This document shows, piece after piece, positions 10,846-21,955 of a stretch of DNA of 64,000 nt. Numbering within the stretch: position 1 is the stretch's first letter; the number at the start of each line of letters is the position of its first letter. The translations under genes were made by a program, and so were the position numbers. The notes beneath the pieces were generated by a model. It saw only the letters and a program-made list of their open reading frames with translations, had not been told where the DNA came from and did no database searches. The DNA comes from Anthoceros angustus (taxonomy: Eukaryota; Streptophyta; Anthocerotopsida; Anthocerotales; Anthocerotaceae), in NCBI GenBank assembly GCA_010909165.1, contig VJWM01000025.1, positions 2,418,001 through 2,482,000 of the forward strand, in the 5' to 3' direction.

Positions 10846-12991
10846 AGCCACAAGGGACTATCCGTAAGAAGCTTTTCTTTTAATACTTACCTATAGGCCG
10901 GAGGATATTAAAACCATACGCAGATCACACTTGGAGAAGCTTCAAATCTGCTCCCTATTGAAACTTCTGAGCCAGCATTCATTATCCATGTCCACATATG
11001 TACCTCTCTTGGCGCTGTCAAATTACTGTGAAATGTGGCAAATATTCAATATGATCAGCTTGCTAGCAATGGCACTACTGCTTCGATCAGTCAGAAGTGG
11101 TAACGTTCTTGGCCTCCCATCGCTTGCCCCATTGTTTCATGTCCATATTATTCCGTGTTTCCTGCATGTCGAGAATTTCGCCGCCCTGCTTTCCTGGTGA
11201 CTTGGTCTTGGTTACCTCCTCGGTCCTTGGCTAAAATTGGCTTGCCCTTCACTTTGGCATGATTCCTTTCCACTTGAGTGAACGTCAAATTCATGCATCC
11301 TTACCACTTTTGACAGACCATGAAATGCACATCCTCACACCTGCACATTTCATTTGTACAGATCTGGACATAATCGCTTCCTGGTTTAATGCATCCCAGC
11401 AGGCTGGTGTGTATGCAGCATGCAGGATGGGTGGAGTGGGTGGACAGGCACAACAGGCCAGGAATTGGGGGGTCCCACTCCCCACACTTTCTAGGCCACT
11501 TTCTAGTCTTGAGAGTATGCAGACACCTATAATCGAGGACAATGATCAACTGCAGGGCATGCCTGGCTGCGGCTGCGCCGTAGCCTGTATTTTACCCTCT
11601 CACACAGAGAGCCGACCAGATATGTTTACATATACAACGTTTCTTGGCTGAGCTCACATAATACATGTACCTCCATGGCTGGCACTGATTCCAAGAATCT
11701 CAGAATCTCTGAGATAGAAGCGACATGGGACAAGCGCAGACATGGGCAAAACAGAACAGCTGAACACAAAAATGAAAGGACCCAAGATGTAGCAGTCCGA
11801 GAGTCTACATTGGCTGTTGGGCATGTCGAAAAAGAGAGAGCAGTACCTCATTATTGACCAAAGCTTTAGCGCGTGACCCAATTGGACTAGACATATGACC
11901 CATTTTCGACCAAAGGATTGGCTATGGCGCATGTTGAAAACGAAAGCCAGACCCCCATTGATGACCAAAAAATTTGGCTATGGAGCATCCATAATATAGT
12001 GCAAGAAGAAGCTGTGCTTTGACCGGACAGGACGCCCCGACATACGGACAACAGTATCTTCTCAGAGCACGAGGGCTGGAGGCAGGGATTTTATTAGGGT
12101 TAGGGTTCGAAACGCGGAAAGTGATCTAGAATTTTCTAAATTGGCGGGCGATTTTGTCAGGCATTTTCGTGGCTCCTCCTGTTACACTAGCAGATATTTG
12201 GCGGACCTGACGAAGTGCGCTTGCCTCCATTCTACATTGTAGACCGCCCGTTGTGGCGTTCGACGGACAGTAAACCGTTGTATGCCACAGCCCAGCTCTG
12301 CCCCTCTCTGCTTCCCGCCCTTGGCGCTGGTTTCTCTCTCTCTTCTGCGCAAACAAGAGGCAGGCAGGCACAGGCACAGGCAGGCCAGCAGCAGCCAGCC
12401 TCTGCAGCCAGGCTGCCGCGCAAGCAGCTGCTTGCCATCAGTCGACACCACGCCGCTGCTCCGCGCCTTCAAGCACACGCACCCCTTGACGCCCTCGCGC
12501 CCGGAGGCTCACGGGGTCCGGCCCCTGGCTGCGGGGCAATGCCGTGCTCTTCTTGCAAGCTGCTGCAGGTCGGAGCAGCTCCGCGCTGGTAGCGTCCGCC
12601 CCGGTCGCGCAGGTGAGCATAGCAGCGCTTTCCTGCGCCTTCTGTGATGCAATGTGGCTCCGAATCTTGCCTGGCTCTGCGGCGGGGGCAGGATTGGCGG
12701 CTCTGGCTGTGTTAGTGACGCACGGAGCTGTTTTCTTGGCCGCGTGTTGAGCTCTGGAGGCAGATCCTTGTGCCCGGCGGCAATGCCTGTGTGGTGTGGC
12801 TCTGCATGCTGTGGAGGACAATGTGTTAGGGATGTCCTCGGTCGGGGGAATTCTTTTCTGGATCGTGATGGCTGTGGCTGTGAGGGAGATTTTGGCATGC
12901 ACTCAGAGTGTGGAGACTGATGCGGTCCCTGTTGATCTAGGCGAGCATCGGCTGGCAGATTGCTGAACAGGTAGCTGAACACGTACCAGCG
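10846..12991. other. Intergenic region and promoter/5' leader of the desaturase
   Basis: No gene is recognised from the BORCS6-like stop to the desaturase ATG. Reading frames between 11259 and 11968 overlap on both strands and show no family motif. From about 12200 the sequence is GC-rich and has many overlapping frames, as expected of a leader or CpG-rich promoter. It may include a 5' untranslated intron, since GGTGAGC occurs near 12611. Confidence 0.4.
12094..12106 (+). promoter_or_regulatory. Telo-box-like motif (TTAGGGTTAGGGT)
   Basis: The segment reads TTAGGGTTAGGGT, which contains the plant telo-box (AAACCCTAA on the other strand). Telo-boxes occur in promoters of growth- and translation-related plant genes. 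It lies about 890 bases upstream of the desaturase start, just before the GC-rich leader region. Only two repeat units are present, so it is not telomeric DNA. Whether it regulates anything is inference. Confidence 0.3.
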
Positions 12992-14976
12992 ATGTCGCGG
13001 ACCGGGCTCATCGGGCCGCTTCAGGATGCGTGGCGACTGTGGAATGTGTCTACCAATCCGGTGTTGCAGCTCAACGACCTGCCGCCCCGATCTGAGAAAC
13101 GGAAGCCTCTAAGCGAAGCAGGCTTGTCGAAAATAATTGGCAAGGAAAGCTGCTCCGCACCAGGCTCGTTCACTTCAGAGGAAGTTGCCCGTCACAACAA
13201 GACCGACGACTGCTGGATTGTGGTGAAGGATAAGGTAATAATTCTGTGTGGCTGTGCTTGGTGTGATCTGGTCGCAGTGCTTTTCGGTATCTTTGTGGCT
13301 GTTAGGTGTAGGCTTGGAAGGCTGAAACTGGCCCGCATTGATCGTCGGAATGTCGGAGGGCAGGTGTACGACGTCACGGAATTTTTGCCTCTGCATCCTG
13401 GCGGTCCCGTGATTTTCACACAAGCTGGTCGTGATGCAACTGACACATTCAGTTCTTTCCATGCTCCCAGTACATGGAAGCTTCTGCAGAACTTCTACAT
13501 CGGAGAACTTGTTGTAAGTTTGCTGGATTTTACTGATCTTCTGAATTTTACTCGGTGTGTAGTTCCTCACAGCCTCGCTCCTTGCGGCTTTTCCCCTTCT
13601 TGCTGTTCTCCCTGATTCTGATCTCTACTCGGGGAGTATTTTGATGGTTGGTTCGTCCTGCATGGGTCTGCAGAGCAACGAACCACTCTCAGAACTTCTC
13701 AAGGATTTTAGGGAGCTTCGAGCACTTTTCTTAAGGAACCAGTTCTTCAAAAGCAGCAAGTTATGGTATACGTGGAAAATGCTATCCACTTTGGCTATCC
13801 TTGGTGCTAGCATTGCGATCATCGGTCTCTGGTCTTCTCTCCCGGCTGTCCTCGTCTCAGCTTTTCTCCTGGCGCTCTTCTGGCAGCAATGTGGATGGAT
13901 GGCTCATGACTTTTTGCACCACCAAGTGAGATGCCTTCACATTTTGTTGCTTCTGAGGTGGAGCCAAACTAGAGTCTGCTGGATCCCCATTACATTTGCT
14001 GACTGCCGAGCTGGAACCAGGCTAAAATTCTGATACAACTCACTGGGAACCGGGGTGTGGCAGGTGTTTGAAGGTCGTTGGTGGAATACTGTCATTGGTG
14101 GCTTTTGCTGGGGAAACTTCTTCCAAGGTTTCAGTGTTGGGTGGTGGAAAACCAAGCACAATGTGCACCATGCAGCTCCCAATCAATGTGATGACCACTA
14201 CCAGCCTGTAGATCCAGACATTGATACCCTCCCGCTGGTGGCTTGGAGCAAAGACATTCTCGATACAGTGGATAGCCATCTGTTTCGAAGTGTGATCAGG
14301 CGGCAGCATTTGTTGTTTGTGCCTCTCCTATTCTTTGCCCGATTCAGCTGGTTGCAGTCGAGTTGGGCCCATACCAACATCGCTAACCTCTCCTTACAGC
14401 AGAAAGCTATGGAGAAAATTACCATCTGCCTTCATTATCTGTTCTTCGGTGGACTAGCTCTCTGGTTCCTGCCTCCGGGTATGGCGGTGACATGGTTTCT
14501 GACGGCCCAGCTCTTCTGTGGTCTATTGCTTAGTGGAGTGTTCGTGATCAGCCATAATGGAATGGAGGTCTACAACGACTCGAAAGATTTTGTCTCTGCT
14601 CAGGTAAACTTCTGCTTTGATGAAGGCCGTAGCCGTTGGGTTTGTGGCTTTCGTTCTCGAAATGTGGTCTTTCCGGTTGCCAAGATGGAATAGACAAACT
14701 GCCGACAGGTCTCACCTGGGAGTGTGGCTGGGCTTGCAGATTGCATCGACCAGAGATATTCAAGCCAGTATGTTCAACGATTGGTTCACGGGAGGCCTCA
14801 ACAGACAAATTGAGCACCATTTATTCCCTTCGCTACCCCGACACAATCTAACGAAGGCATCCCCATACGTCAAAGCTCTTTGCGCCAAGCATGGGCTGGA
14901 GTACGAGGATGTTAGCCTAATGACAGGCACCCATAGGGTCTTCGATAGGCTCGCGAAGGTCGCTGCAGCCGCTTGA
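12992..14976 (+). CDS. Cytochrome b5-fused front-end fatty acid desaturase, delta-6 type
   Basis: Membrane desaturase that inserts a double bond between an existing one and the carboxyl end, making C18 delta-6 (or related C20) polyunsaturated acids at the ER. Five exons in phase: 12992-13234, 13364-13513, 13674-13925, 14064-14603 and 14740-14976, about 473 residues. An N-terminal cytochrome b5 domain has [16 protein letters not shown] and heme-ligand HPGG. Three histidine boxes are complete: HDFLH, HNVHH and QIEHH; the Gln in the third marks front-end enzymes. Hydrophobic segments lie between boxes 1 and 3. It is close to moss delta-6 acyl-lipid desaturase in the stretches [17 protein letters not shown] and [18 protein letters not shown]. 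Delta-5 or sphingolipid delta-8 specificity cannot be excluded. No break is seen. Confidence 0.9.
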
Positions 14977-15840
14977 GAGGCGTGTCACGTGGAAGTGATA
15001 CGTGACAATTTTGGTCAGGTGATTTTTGATCGTTGGCTCAGCAGGCCTTAAACCTATTCTTCACTCCAGACCCCTCTCTTCATCCACTTCTTAGAGTTGC
15101 TGGAGCCTTGTATTCGTGGAAACACACTACCTACTACATGGTCTTGTATCGGTGACTACGTTAAGTTATGATCAGTCACTTTCTAGGGAATTAGTTGCCA
15201 TGAAAAACGAGCTTCGGAAACAAGAAAAGGAATGACTAGTAATAAAGATTTATCTAGTTCTAGGCAAACAAAAATTATTTCTCGATACCTTAGTGATTCT
15301 TTTAACTTGGATTGAAAAACTAATGCATCCATCAAGAGTGAATACAAATACACAATTCTTCTTTGGTGCATGTGGGATCACTGAAGTCAGGAGACAAAGC
15401 TTCATTTTTCAAAAGCCTTAAAATGCTTCTTATAATTCCTAATCTCCTCAAAGCCCAAGTTTATAATAATGATCCTACTTCTTGTAGTTCCTAATCTTCT
15501 CAAAGCTCAATAAAAAATTTATGGATAGCGGCCTCACATAGACCTGGGCTCTAGTGTGCAAAACTCCTTTATTATGGTAGATCCGCATATATCTATTTTA
15601 TGTATGAGTAAAAAGTACGTCCAACATTGTGAGGAATCGCACATTTAGTAGCAAGTCATCTTGTTAATATGGCTTTTCACGACCTCTCGCCACATCTCAA
15701 AATATCAAAATGGGCCACATGTAAGCTAAGTGTGTAGTTGGTTGTAGACAATCTATCCAAAAATTCTATGAAATCCTATCTTAACTGAGCCATGCGCAAT
15801 TCTATTCACACGAGTCTACATATCAATTGAGGCCCACACC
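14977..15840. other. AT-rich 3' flank of the desaturase, no gene seen
   Basis: The sequence becomes AT-rich after 15180. A motif containing CCTAATCTCCTCAAAGCCCAA near 15438 recurs as CCTAATCTTCTCAAAGCTCAA near 15490, a short local duplication. No protein family, RNA gene or mobile-element terminus is recognised. Confidence 0.4.
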
Positions 15841-16400
15841 TCATGCAGACTTATTTGACTTATTTTGGTCACTCTCTTCATCTTCAGTCTGTGGTTCCTG
15901 TTTGATCTGTCCAAGTAATGAGCGTGCAGAACGAAAACTGGCACTGTTGTCATCACTACTTTCAGAATCTGAAACTGTCTGACTAATGTGCACCATGGGT
16001 TGAGAAGTAGTTAGCCGCATATGATCATGGCCCGCCTGTTGAAGTGTGGCAAACTGCTGCATGGTCTTATGAGTCCATCCCAAGTTGCCATGTCGCAGAA
16101 GCTGCAGCAAATCATAGAAATATCGAGGCCAACCAAACACATATCTGCCTGCTCTAGTCGCATGAAAATGTGCAAACCACATGCGGAAGGACTTCATGTC
16201 TCGAGGGAATTCATCAGGCCCCCAAATTACCAAAGTTGACAGAGGGTAATCATCAAATACCTGGTGCATGAATAGATGATTTTCTATCTTGCGATACGCA
16301 GCTTCACAGTAGGATGTCCATACCCATGGGAGATTCTTATGCCCTCTTCGCTGTAGCTCAAACAAGTCCCGATGATTTGTGAAAACCTCTAAGGAGGAGG
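15841..16400 (-). CDS. Unrecognised open frame, possibly transposon-derived
   Basis: An open minus-strand frame of about 185 codons ends at 15841, without a convincing ATG at its upstream end. It has a compositionally normal, aromatic-rich middle (LPWVWTSYCEAAYRKIENHLF, WGPDEFPRDM, FRMWFAHFHATRAGRYVFGWPRYFYDLLQLL) and a Ser/Asp/Glu-rich acidic tail with a Lys-rich end. The frame runs up to the edge of the opposite-strand gag remnant at about 16385-16400, which suggests truncation there by an insertion or rearrangement. I do not recognise the family. Codon use and aromatic pattern look like former coding sequence rather than chance. Confidence 0.4.
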
Positions 16401-18319
16401 ACTCCAGCGAAGAGGAGGAACCCCGGTGCAAGAATAAGAAGAAGAAGGCAGCGGCAAAACGGAAGGGGGAGGGGGAAACGAGGTGGTAGTACCAGCCCCG
16501 GTCCGGGAAGCTCCAGCGGATCCGACCCCTTCGAAGGAAGTGCCAGGCCTGAGAGAGGACTTGGAAAGGGTGATGAAGAAGGTGGAGGATCTAACGATTA
16601 ACCAAGTAAAGGATCGGGAGCGACGGAAGGCAGCCACTACCGTCATGACACATTTATGGTGTGCTGTATGCCATCAACACGGCCATTCGAAGACCAATTG
16701 CCCCTCGAGACCAGTACATCAAGTGGATTATGAGTACGAGGAGGATGCTGAAGAGCATTGGGAGGATGCCTACCAGGTACAGGAAGCGCCGCCGGGACCG
16801 CGATACCCAAAAACCATGTACCCATCCGCGGGAGGCCCGTCCATGCCGCGACCTCCGCCGATGCAGCACTGCATGGGGGCACCCCCAGGTATCCTTCGAG
16901 CGGCCGTGGTTTGCAGGAATTGCGGCAACCCTGGACATTACTCCAACGCCTGTCCGTACCCGACAAGGCAGGGTAACGGGGACTTTGAGCGATTGTGTGG
17001 AGAATGTAAACAGTCTGGACACATGGCAGGCAACACGTTGTGTCCAAATCCCCGTACAAGAATGGTACGCTATGCCATGCCAGATGGAGAACCCCGACCA
17101 CCCACGCCACCCACTTCCAAGACCGCTCTTGTACTGCAAATTGAAGACGCGCAACTTGCGGAGTGGGAGGAGGTTCCTAGGGGACCGAAGCCAGTCAGGA
17201 GTGAGGGAGGTACGGTTGCTGAAGAAAGGATGATGCTGAAGTGTTGGAGGTATCTACCCGTAGCCGCCGGAGGGAGAGACGGGAAAGAAGACAGTTGAAG
17301 AGAAAGAAGACCGGAGGGAGTGCTACGGACACCGAGGACGATAGCCAAGCCAGGAAGACAGCAAAAGATCCAGCCGATGAAGGAGAGTTGATACGGGCGA
17401 CTCTGCCAGAGGAATTACCTGAAGAAAGTTCTCCGGAGCAGGAGAAAGAAAAGGAGGATTCCCTCAAGGTTGCACCCCAATTTCCGCCGGATGTTATCCG
17501 GGAGGTAACGGAAATGCTATACGAGGAAATCCGTCAGCATCCGGAGGTTGTCAGGATGCGAAGTGTTTTGGACGGAGAGCCTAGTAGGCCGCAGCAGCCA
17601 CACCGGGTGCCTACGGAGGCCCCCACCCCCTTCAACGTAGCGGACCTGATGATGAATCAACAGCACCTAGTGTCGTTCCGGCAGCTTCTAAGGGACAACT
17701 CGAAGTATCGTCAGGAGGTTCGTCGGGCCATTCGGGAGACACAACCGCGTCGAAGCACCACATCTCGGAAAAGCGACCCCGTAGAGGTAAGGGTGGTGCC
17801 CCATACGGACCCGGGAGCACCAATGGTACAAGTAGAAATCGCCGGGTGTATCATTAAGGATGTACCTCTGGACACGGGGTCGGGCGTCAACCTCATCACG
17901 GAGGCCACGGCCAGGAGGTTGGGGTTCACCACTTTCGAACCCTCAACCAAGACCCTGAGGATGGCGGACATGTCAAGGCGAGATCTGGCAGGGGAGCTAA
18001 TCGGAGTCCAAGCTAATATGGTCGGCGCACCATATATGTTGGATATCGTACCTGCAGGACCCTTGGGGTATGAGGTGCGGGGTATGAGGTGCTGCTGGGA
18101 CGGCCCTGACTGGGACTGGCTCAAACAAAGCTACACTTCGGAAGAAAGGAGATCCACTTCAAGCCGGTGGACTGGGATCTCAAGGTGAGGGAAGGAAGGG
18201 TGGCGATCACCTGGAGCAAGAACACGTACTATGGGGAGACTACGAGCACCACTGAAGGGTATACCTCCACCGAAGATACCACTGATGCCGAACGAGACAG
18301 CGCGGACGAAGCATACCAC
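16385..18319 (+). pseudogene. Decayed Ty3/gypsy-like gag-protease remnant
   Basis: The gag part carries a Lys/Glu-rich region and a coiled segment (REDLERVMKKVEDL), then three zinc knuckles: CAVCHQHGHSKTNC, CRNCGNPGHYSNAC and CGECKQSGHMAGNTLC. A second frame overlaps it at 17241-17298 in the -1 register and ends in a retropepsin domain with the active-site triad in LDTGSGVN. Frame breaks occur near 16470, and again around 18080-18150, where the usual conserved LLGRPW turn is interrupted by a stop. A readable acidic tail then ends in DEAYHN at 18321-18325. No reverse transcriptase, RNase H or integrase follows, so this is a truncated or gag-protease-only element. No LTR pair was found for it. 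Confidence 0.75.
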
Positions 18320-18325
18320 AACTAG

Positions 18326-18562
18326 TCATGAGAAACATGCACTAGCTCAAGCAATGTGTGTTGCATTACATTTGATCGAAAGTACATGCCTTATATAGAA
18401 GGCTAAAGGTGGTTGTAACCACATAGTGGTTGTAACAAATAACCACTTAAGTAATCAACTAAAGGAAACTACTTAAACTACTTCATGCCCTAGCCAAATA
18501 AATAAATCATTAAGTTCTAGGTGCCCTAGTGAAGAGTGCTCTAATAGTGACCTATTTCATCA
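18326..18562 (-). repeat. Diverged LTR remnant related to the Copia element
   Basis: On the plus strand this matches the LTRs at 25692-25958 and 33005-33272 in order: CATGCACTAGCTC, GTGGTTGTAACC, ACTACTTCATGCCCTAG, GTGCCCTAGTGAA and CCTATTTCATCA. It is immediately followed by CTCCCACTCACTATGA, the same sequence as the Copia polypurine tract, so it reads as a 3' LTR of a minus-oriented relative. On the minus strand it begins TGATGAAATAGG, keeping the canonical TG that the complete element has lost. Some internal flank of that relative seems to continue to about 18800. The partner LTR was not found. Confidence 0.65.
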
Positions 18563-20569
18563 CTCCCACTCACTATGAACTAGGGTGAGATGATAGAGAA
18601 TTTCTCTAGCTTCAAAATAAGTCAAAATAGGCCTAGAACTAAAAACTAGTTGGTAAGTCAAACAAACTTAAAAGCATTAAGTAAAAACTTAAGTTAGAAA
18701 TTAAGAGTATTTGTAATTGAGCTTAAAAAGGGGAAATAGCAATTTACGCAAACGGAAAATAGCTATTTATCGGGAAATCCTTAAATGGATGGTTATTAAC
18801 TATCCATGGGCATCACATGCCCATGTACTGGTTCACTTTCAGAATACTGATACATCTTCCCGCTCCTCCCCCTCCTTCCCTCCTCACCCTGCAGGTAGCT
18901 ATGGCGAGAGGACGAGGGCGCCCCTCCCGCGATGCCGATCGGCTGGCAGCAGGCGCACAGGCGTGGGGGCAGGTGCGGACGCAGGTGCGGGGGCTAACCA
19001 ATTGGAAGTTATTTCCAAACCACTTGAGTAAGTATCCCAAGTTACAAGACATTGGAAGCATTAATTATTTATATTATCAATGGCAACCCATGAGGAGAAC
19101 ATGCATGGGCAGGGAGCCGGCCGGCCGGCGCCCATGGGCAAGGCTTGTTGGGGAAGGGCGCCGGCCGGCTGCGCCCATGTACAAGGCTTGTTAGGGAAGG
19201 GCGCCGGTCGGCCAGCGTTCTCTTTATGGATGTGTATATTGAAACTCCTCTCATGCCATGGTTGCACACATTTTTCAAAACACTTATGGACCTATTTTCA
19301 TTCATTCATTCGTACTGTACTATGTGCAGCTTCGTTCTCGAAGAATATATGGGCATGTTCAGCTACCCACCAAAACGGGAAGCATAGCATTACTTTGAGA
19401 CTGCCGTATAAATAGACTGTCGTGTAAGTAGAGGTTTTTGTTCACTAAACGGTCATCCTGTATTATGAGTTCAACTTGACGGCGGAAACATTTGTACGCT
19501 GTGGATAAGAAGGCAATCAAGGATAAGTTTATTGAATTGCGAGGCTTTATTCAACCAGCGCGTCAAAGTGGCACCCAGGACAGTGAAGATGATGGTTATG
19601 ATGCCGTGCCCAACGAAGATGATGGCGTGGAGTCTGGCAAAGAGTAGGAAACCCTCTGAATGTTAGGTCATCTTCGACGGGCAATTGGTAAGGTTATGCG
19701 TGAAGCTCAATTCCTATAGTTTGGAGTGCACATTTCCAAGCGCAGTACATAATTCTCGAAAGAGTCTAGGCCCATGATAGGATTTTGGTTGTGGCTGTTC
19801 TCTGTGTGCCGTTGTAGACTTCACATGCTTAATAACTTCCAATGTTCAAGCCTTTTTCCATTACATGCGGAAGGACATGTGGCGAGTGTGGCGGTAGTTG
19901 TGCGCTCGGTATTGCGGCATACGAACAGGCAACACACGGTGAGCCCTGGGGGCATGTTTTTCTGTGCGATATGTTGGCGGGAACCAGCGCACATTTTTCA
20001 TTCATCGATTGCATGTGGATCGAACCATGTGATTATATTTGCGGGCACACTTGAGGGTGTGCAGAAGCCACCCACCCACCCCACACCCAAAGTCTTTTTG
20101 TACACACATGTCGCTATGGGCCTGCTACTCTCCGCCTTTCGCAAGGCATCATTGGAATGCCAGGAAAAGGGCGCCGGCCGGCCGGAGCCCTACTCCTCAG
20201 ACATGCTTTGCTCCCCGGCCATCAGCGGGTTCGTCTCTCATCCAATTTTGATCACCATGCTTTTTACGAATCTTTAGGGTTGTTGTGCGAGAAAGACCCG
20301 CAGTGATTGGCAGCAATGGCCCTTGTCATGGGTCTTAAATGCACCCCAAATAGGGTTACCTCTTGCACCATAACCCTTCGTGGGCATGAAATGGACCTTG
20401 TATCACTGGTTTACAGCAATTTCCACCCTTCTTTTCTGCTTTACATTCATTCACACCTCAAAAACCACCAGTTCAAGACCCATGTCAAACCCCCTTAAGG
20501 AGATAAATTTCAGAAAACCCCCTTCGTGAATATTCACCCCCTTCAAAAGGTATCGTATTCCCAACCGAT
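18563..20569. other. Repeat-rich region without a recognised gene
   Basis: The first ~250 bases look like internal sequence of the Copia relative whose LTR remnant precedes it. At 19113-19215 a GC-rich 43-44 base unit (GGGAAGGGCGCCGGCCGGC plus CAAGGCTTGTT) is repeated about 2.5 times, and its core recurs alone near 20165. At about 19497-19647 a plus-strand stretch reads as a coding tail with an acidic end (DSEDDGY, NEDDGVESGKE, then stop); no start or family was identified. The rest is unassigned. Confidence 0.45.
19113..19215. repeat. GC-rich 43-44 base tandem repeat
   Basis: About two and a half units in tandem, each with GGGCGCCGGCCGGC, a CGCCCATG core and CAAGGCTTGTT. The palindromic GGCCGGCC and GGCGCC parts could pair. 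The same GGGCGCCGGCCGGC core occurs once more at about 20168, so the unit may be dispersed in this genome. Confidence 0.75.
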
Positions 20570-21955
20570 GTATAAGAAGGGCAGATTGTGCCCCCCCCAC
20601 ATTAGACAATTCCTGGTTGAGATCCCCACGCTGCCTGTGGCCAGTTGGAGACGTCGGATTGGCGGAGGTGGCGTGCGTGAGACGCTCCTAGGGGTGGTCG
20701 AGAGCTTGCTCCGCAACTGAGGGAGGGAGGGCGATAGAGCGCTATTGCTGACAACGGAGGAGGAAACCGAGGGATTGGCACGGGGCGGGTCTGGAGCTTG
20801 CTCGTAACGCCTGCTGTAACGCCCGGGGTTCTCTTTCCTTCACCCTTTTTTTTTCCTTGTCAGTTGTGTTCGAAATCAAGAGTGTGGTGTGTGGTTGGAG
20901 GCCTGAGGGCGGATCGAGAGAGAGAGAGAGGGAGAGAGGATTGGGAGAAGCAAATTGAGAGAGAGAGAGAAGGTGGGGTGAAGGCAGGATCAAAGCACTG
21001 TACGCGATGAGAGGTGTAAGATCGAGAGTGGAGTGAAAAGGAGGATGAATGGGGAAGTTAATAACGGAGATTTGTGTGTGTGGATCATGAGAACCAAGCC
21101 GGTGCTGTCTGTAGAAAGTGCACACGGAAACACAGCGTTTCCTGGAGAAAATAGTGTAGGTGAGGCGCCCTCTTTGTGTGTGTGCGTGCGTGTGTGGGTG
21201 TGGGGAACGGTGTGAGATTCCCACAACTCAGGCCCGGGGTGTGCATAGAGTAGGGGAGGACTAAACTGGATCAAGCGAACTGAATAGCCACTGTGATGAA
21301 CCCGCGTCACAACTGCAGATAGGCTACTAGGGTTTGGTGGTGGGACCCACCTCGATAGCCGTAGCAACCTTTCGGTAGTGGTGAGAACCACCACGGTAGT
21401 AGCTCGGGAGCTAAGGTCGCGGAATGGGATTGGCGGTTCTGGAATAAGATCTGGGGTAGTAGTAGTTGAGAGGGTAGGAAGAATAGTGTTAGCAGGTGCA
21501 CTCCTGACTTAGGCAAAGGTCAGTAGTGATAGAAGTTAGCGTCTCTTGGCACGAACCATTCCCTTGGGAGCGAATCCTAGGACTACAACGACATTGATGG
21601 TGAATGTGGACCTCACGGTGTCCCTAGACACAAATTCACACTCCACAGCTTCCACCCCCACACACACACACACTCTCTCTCTTAATTTCGGAACACAACC
21701 AACAGGAAAAAGGGTAAGGGAAAGAAGAATTTTCGGGCGTCGAGCAAGCTCCAGACCCGCCCCAATCCTCGATTTCCTCCTCCGTTGTCAGCGAGGAGCG
21801 CTCTATCACCCCCCTTCCCCCCGAGCAAGCTCTCGACCACCCCTAGGAGCGTCTCGCACCTCCTCCGTCGGACGTCTCCAACCAGCCACAGCGTGAGGAT
21901 CTCAACCAGGAATTATCTAATGTGAGGGGCACAACCAAGCCTCTTTATAATGGGG
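20570..21955. repeat. Large imperfect inverted repeat with ~0.75-kb spacer
   Basis: The left arm (about 20570-20890) and right arm (about 21650-21955) are reverse complements over roughly 300 bases with scattered differences. Matching pairs include GACGCTCCTAGGGGTGGTCG with its complement near 21835, GCGGGTCTGGAGCTTGCTCG with its complement near 21740, and CACATTAG..AATTCCTGGTTGAGATC with its complement near 21900. The spacer has (GA)n and (GT)n tracts and no recognised gene. It could be a foldback element, a MITE-like or tail-to-tail duplication, or part of the older transposon just downstream. Confidence 0.75.
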
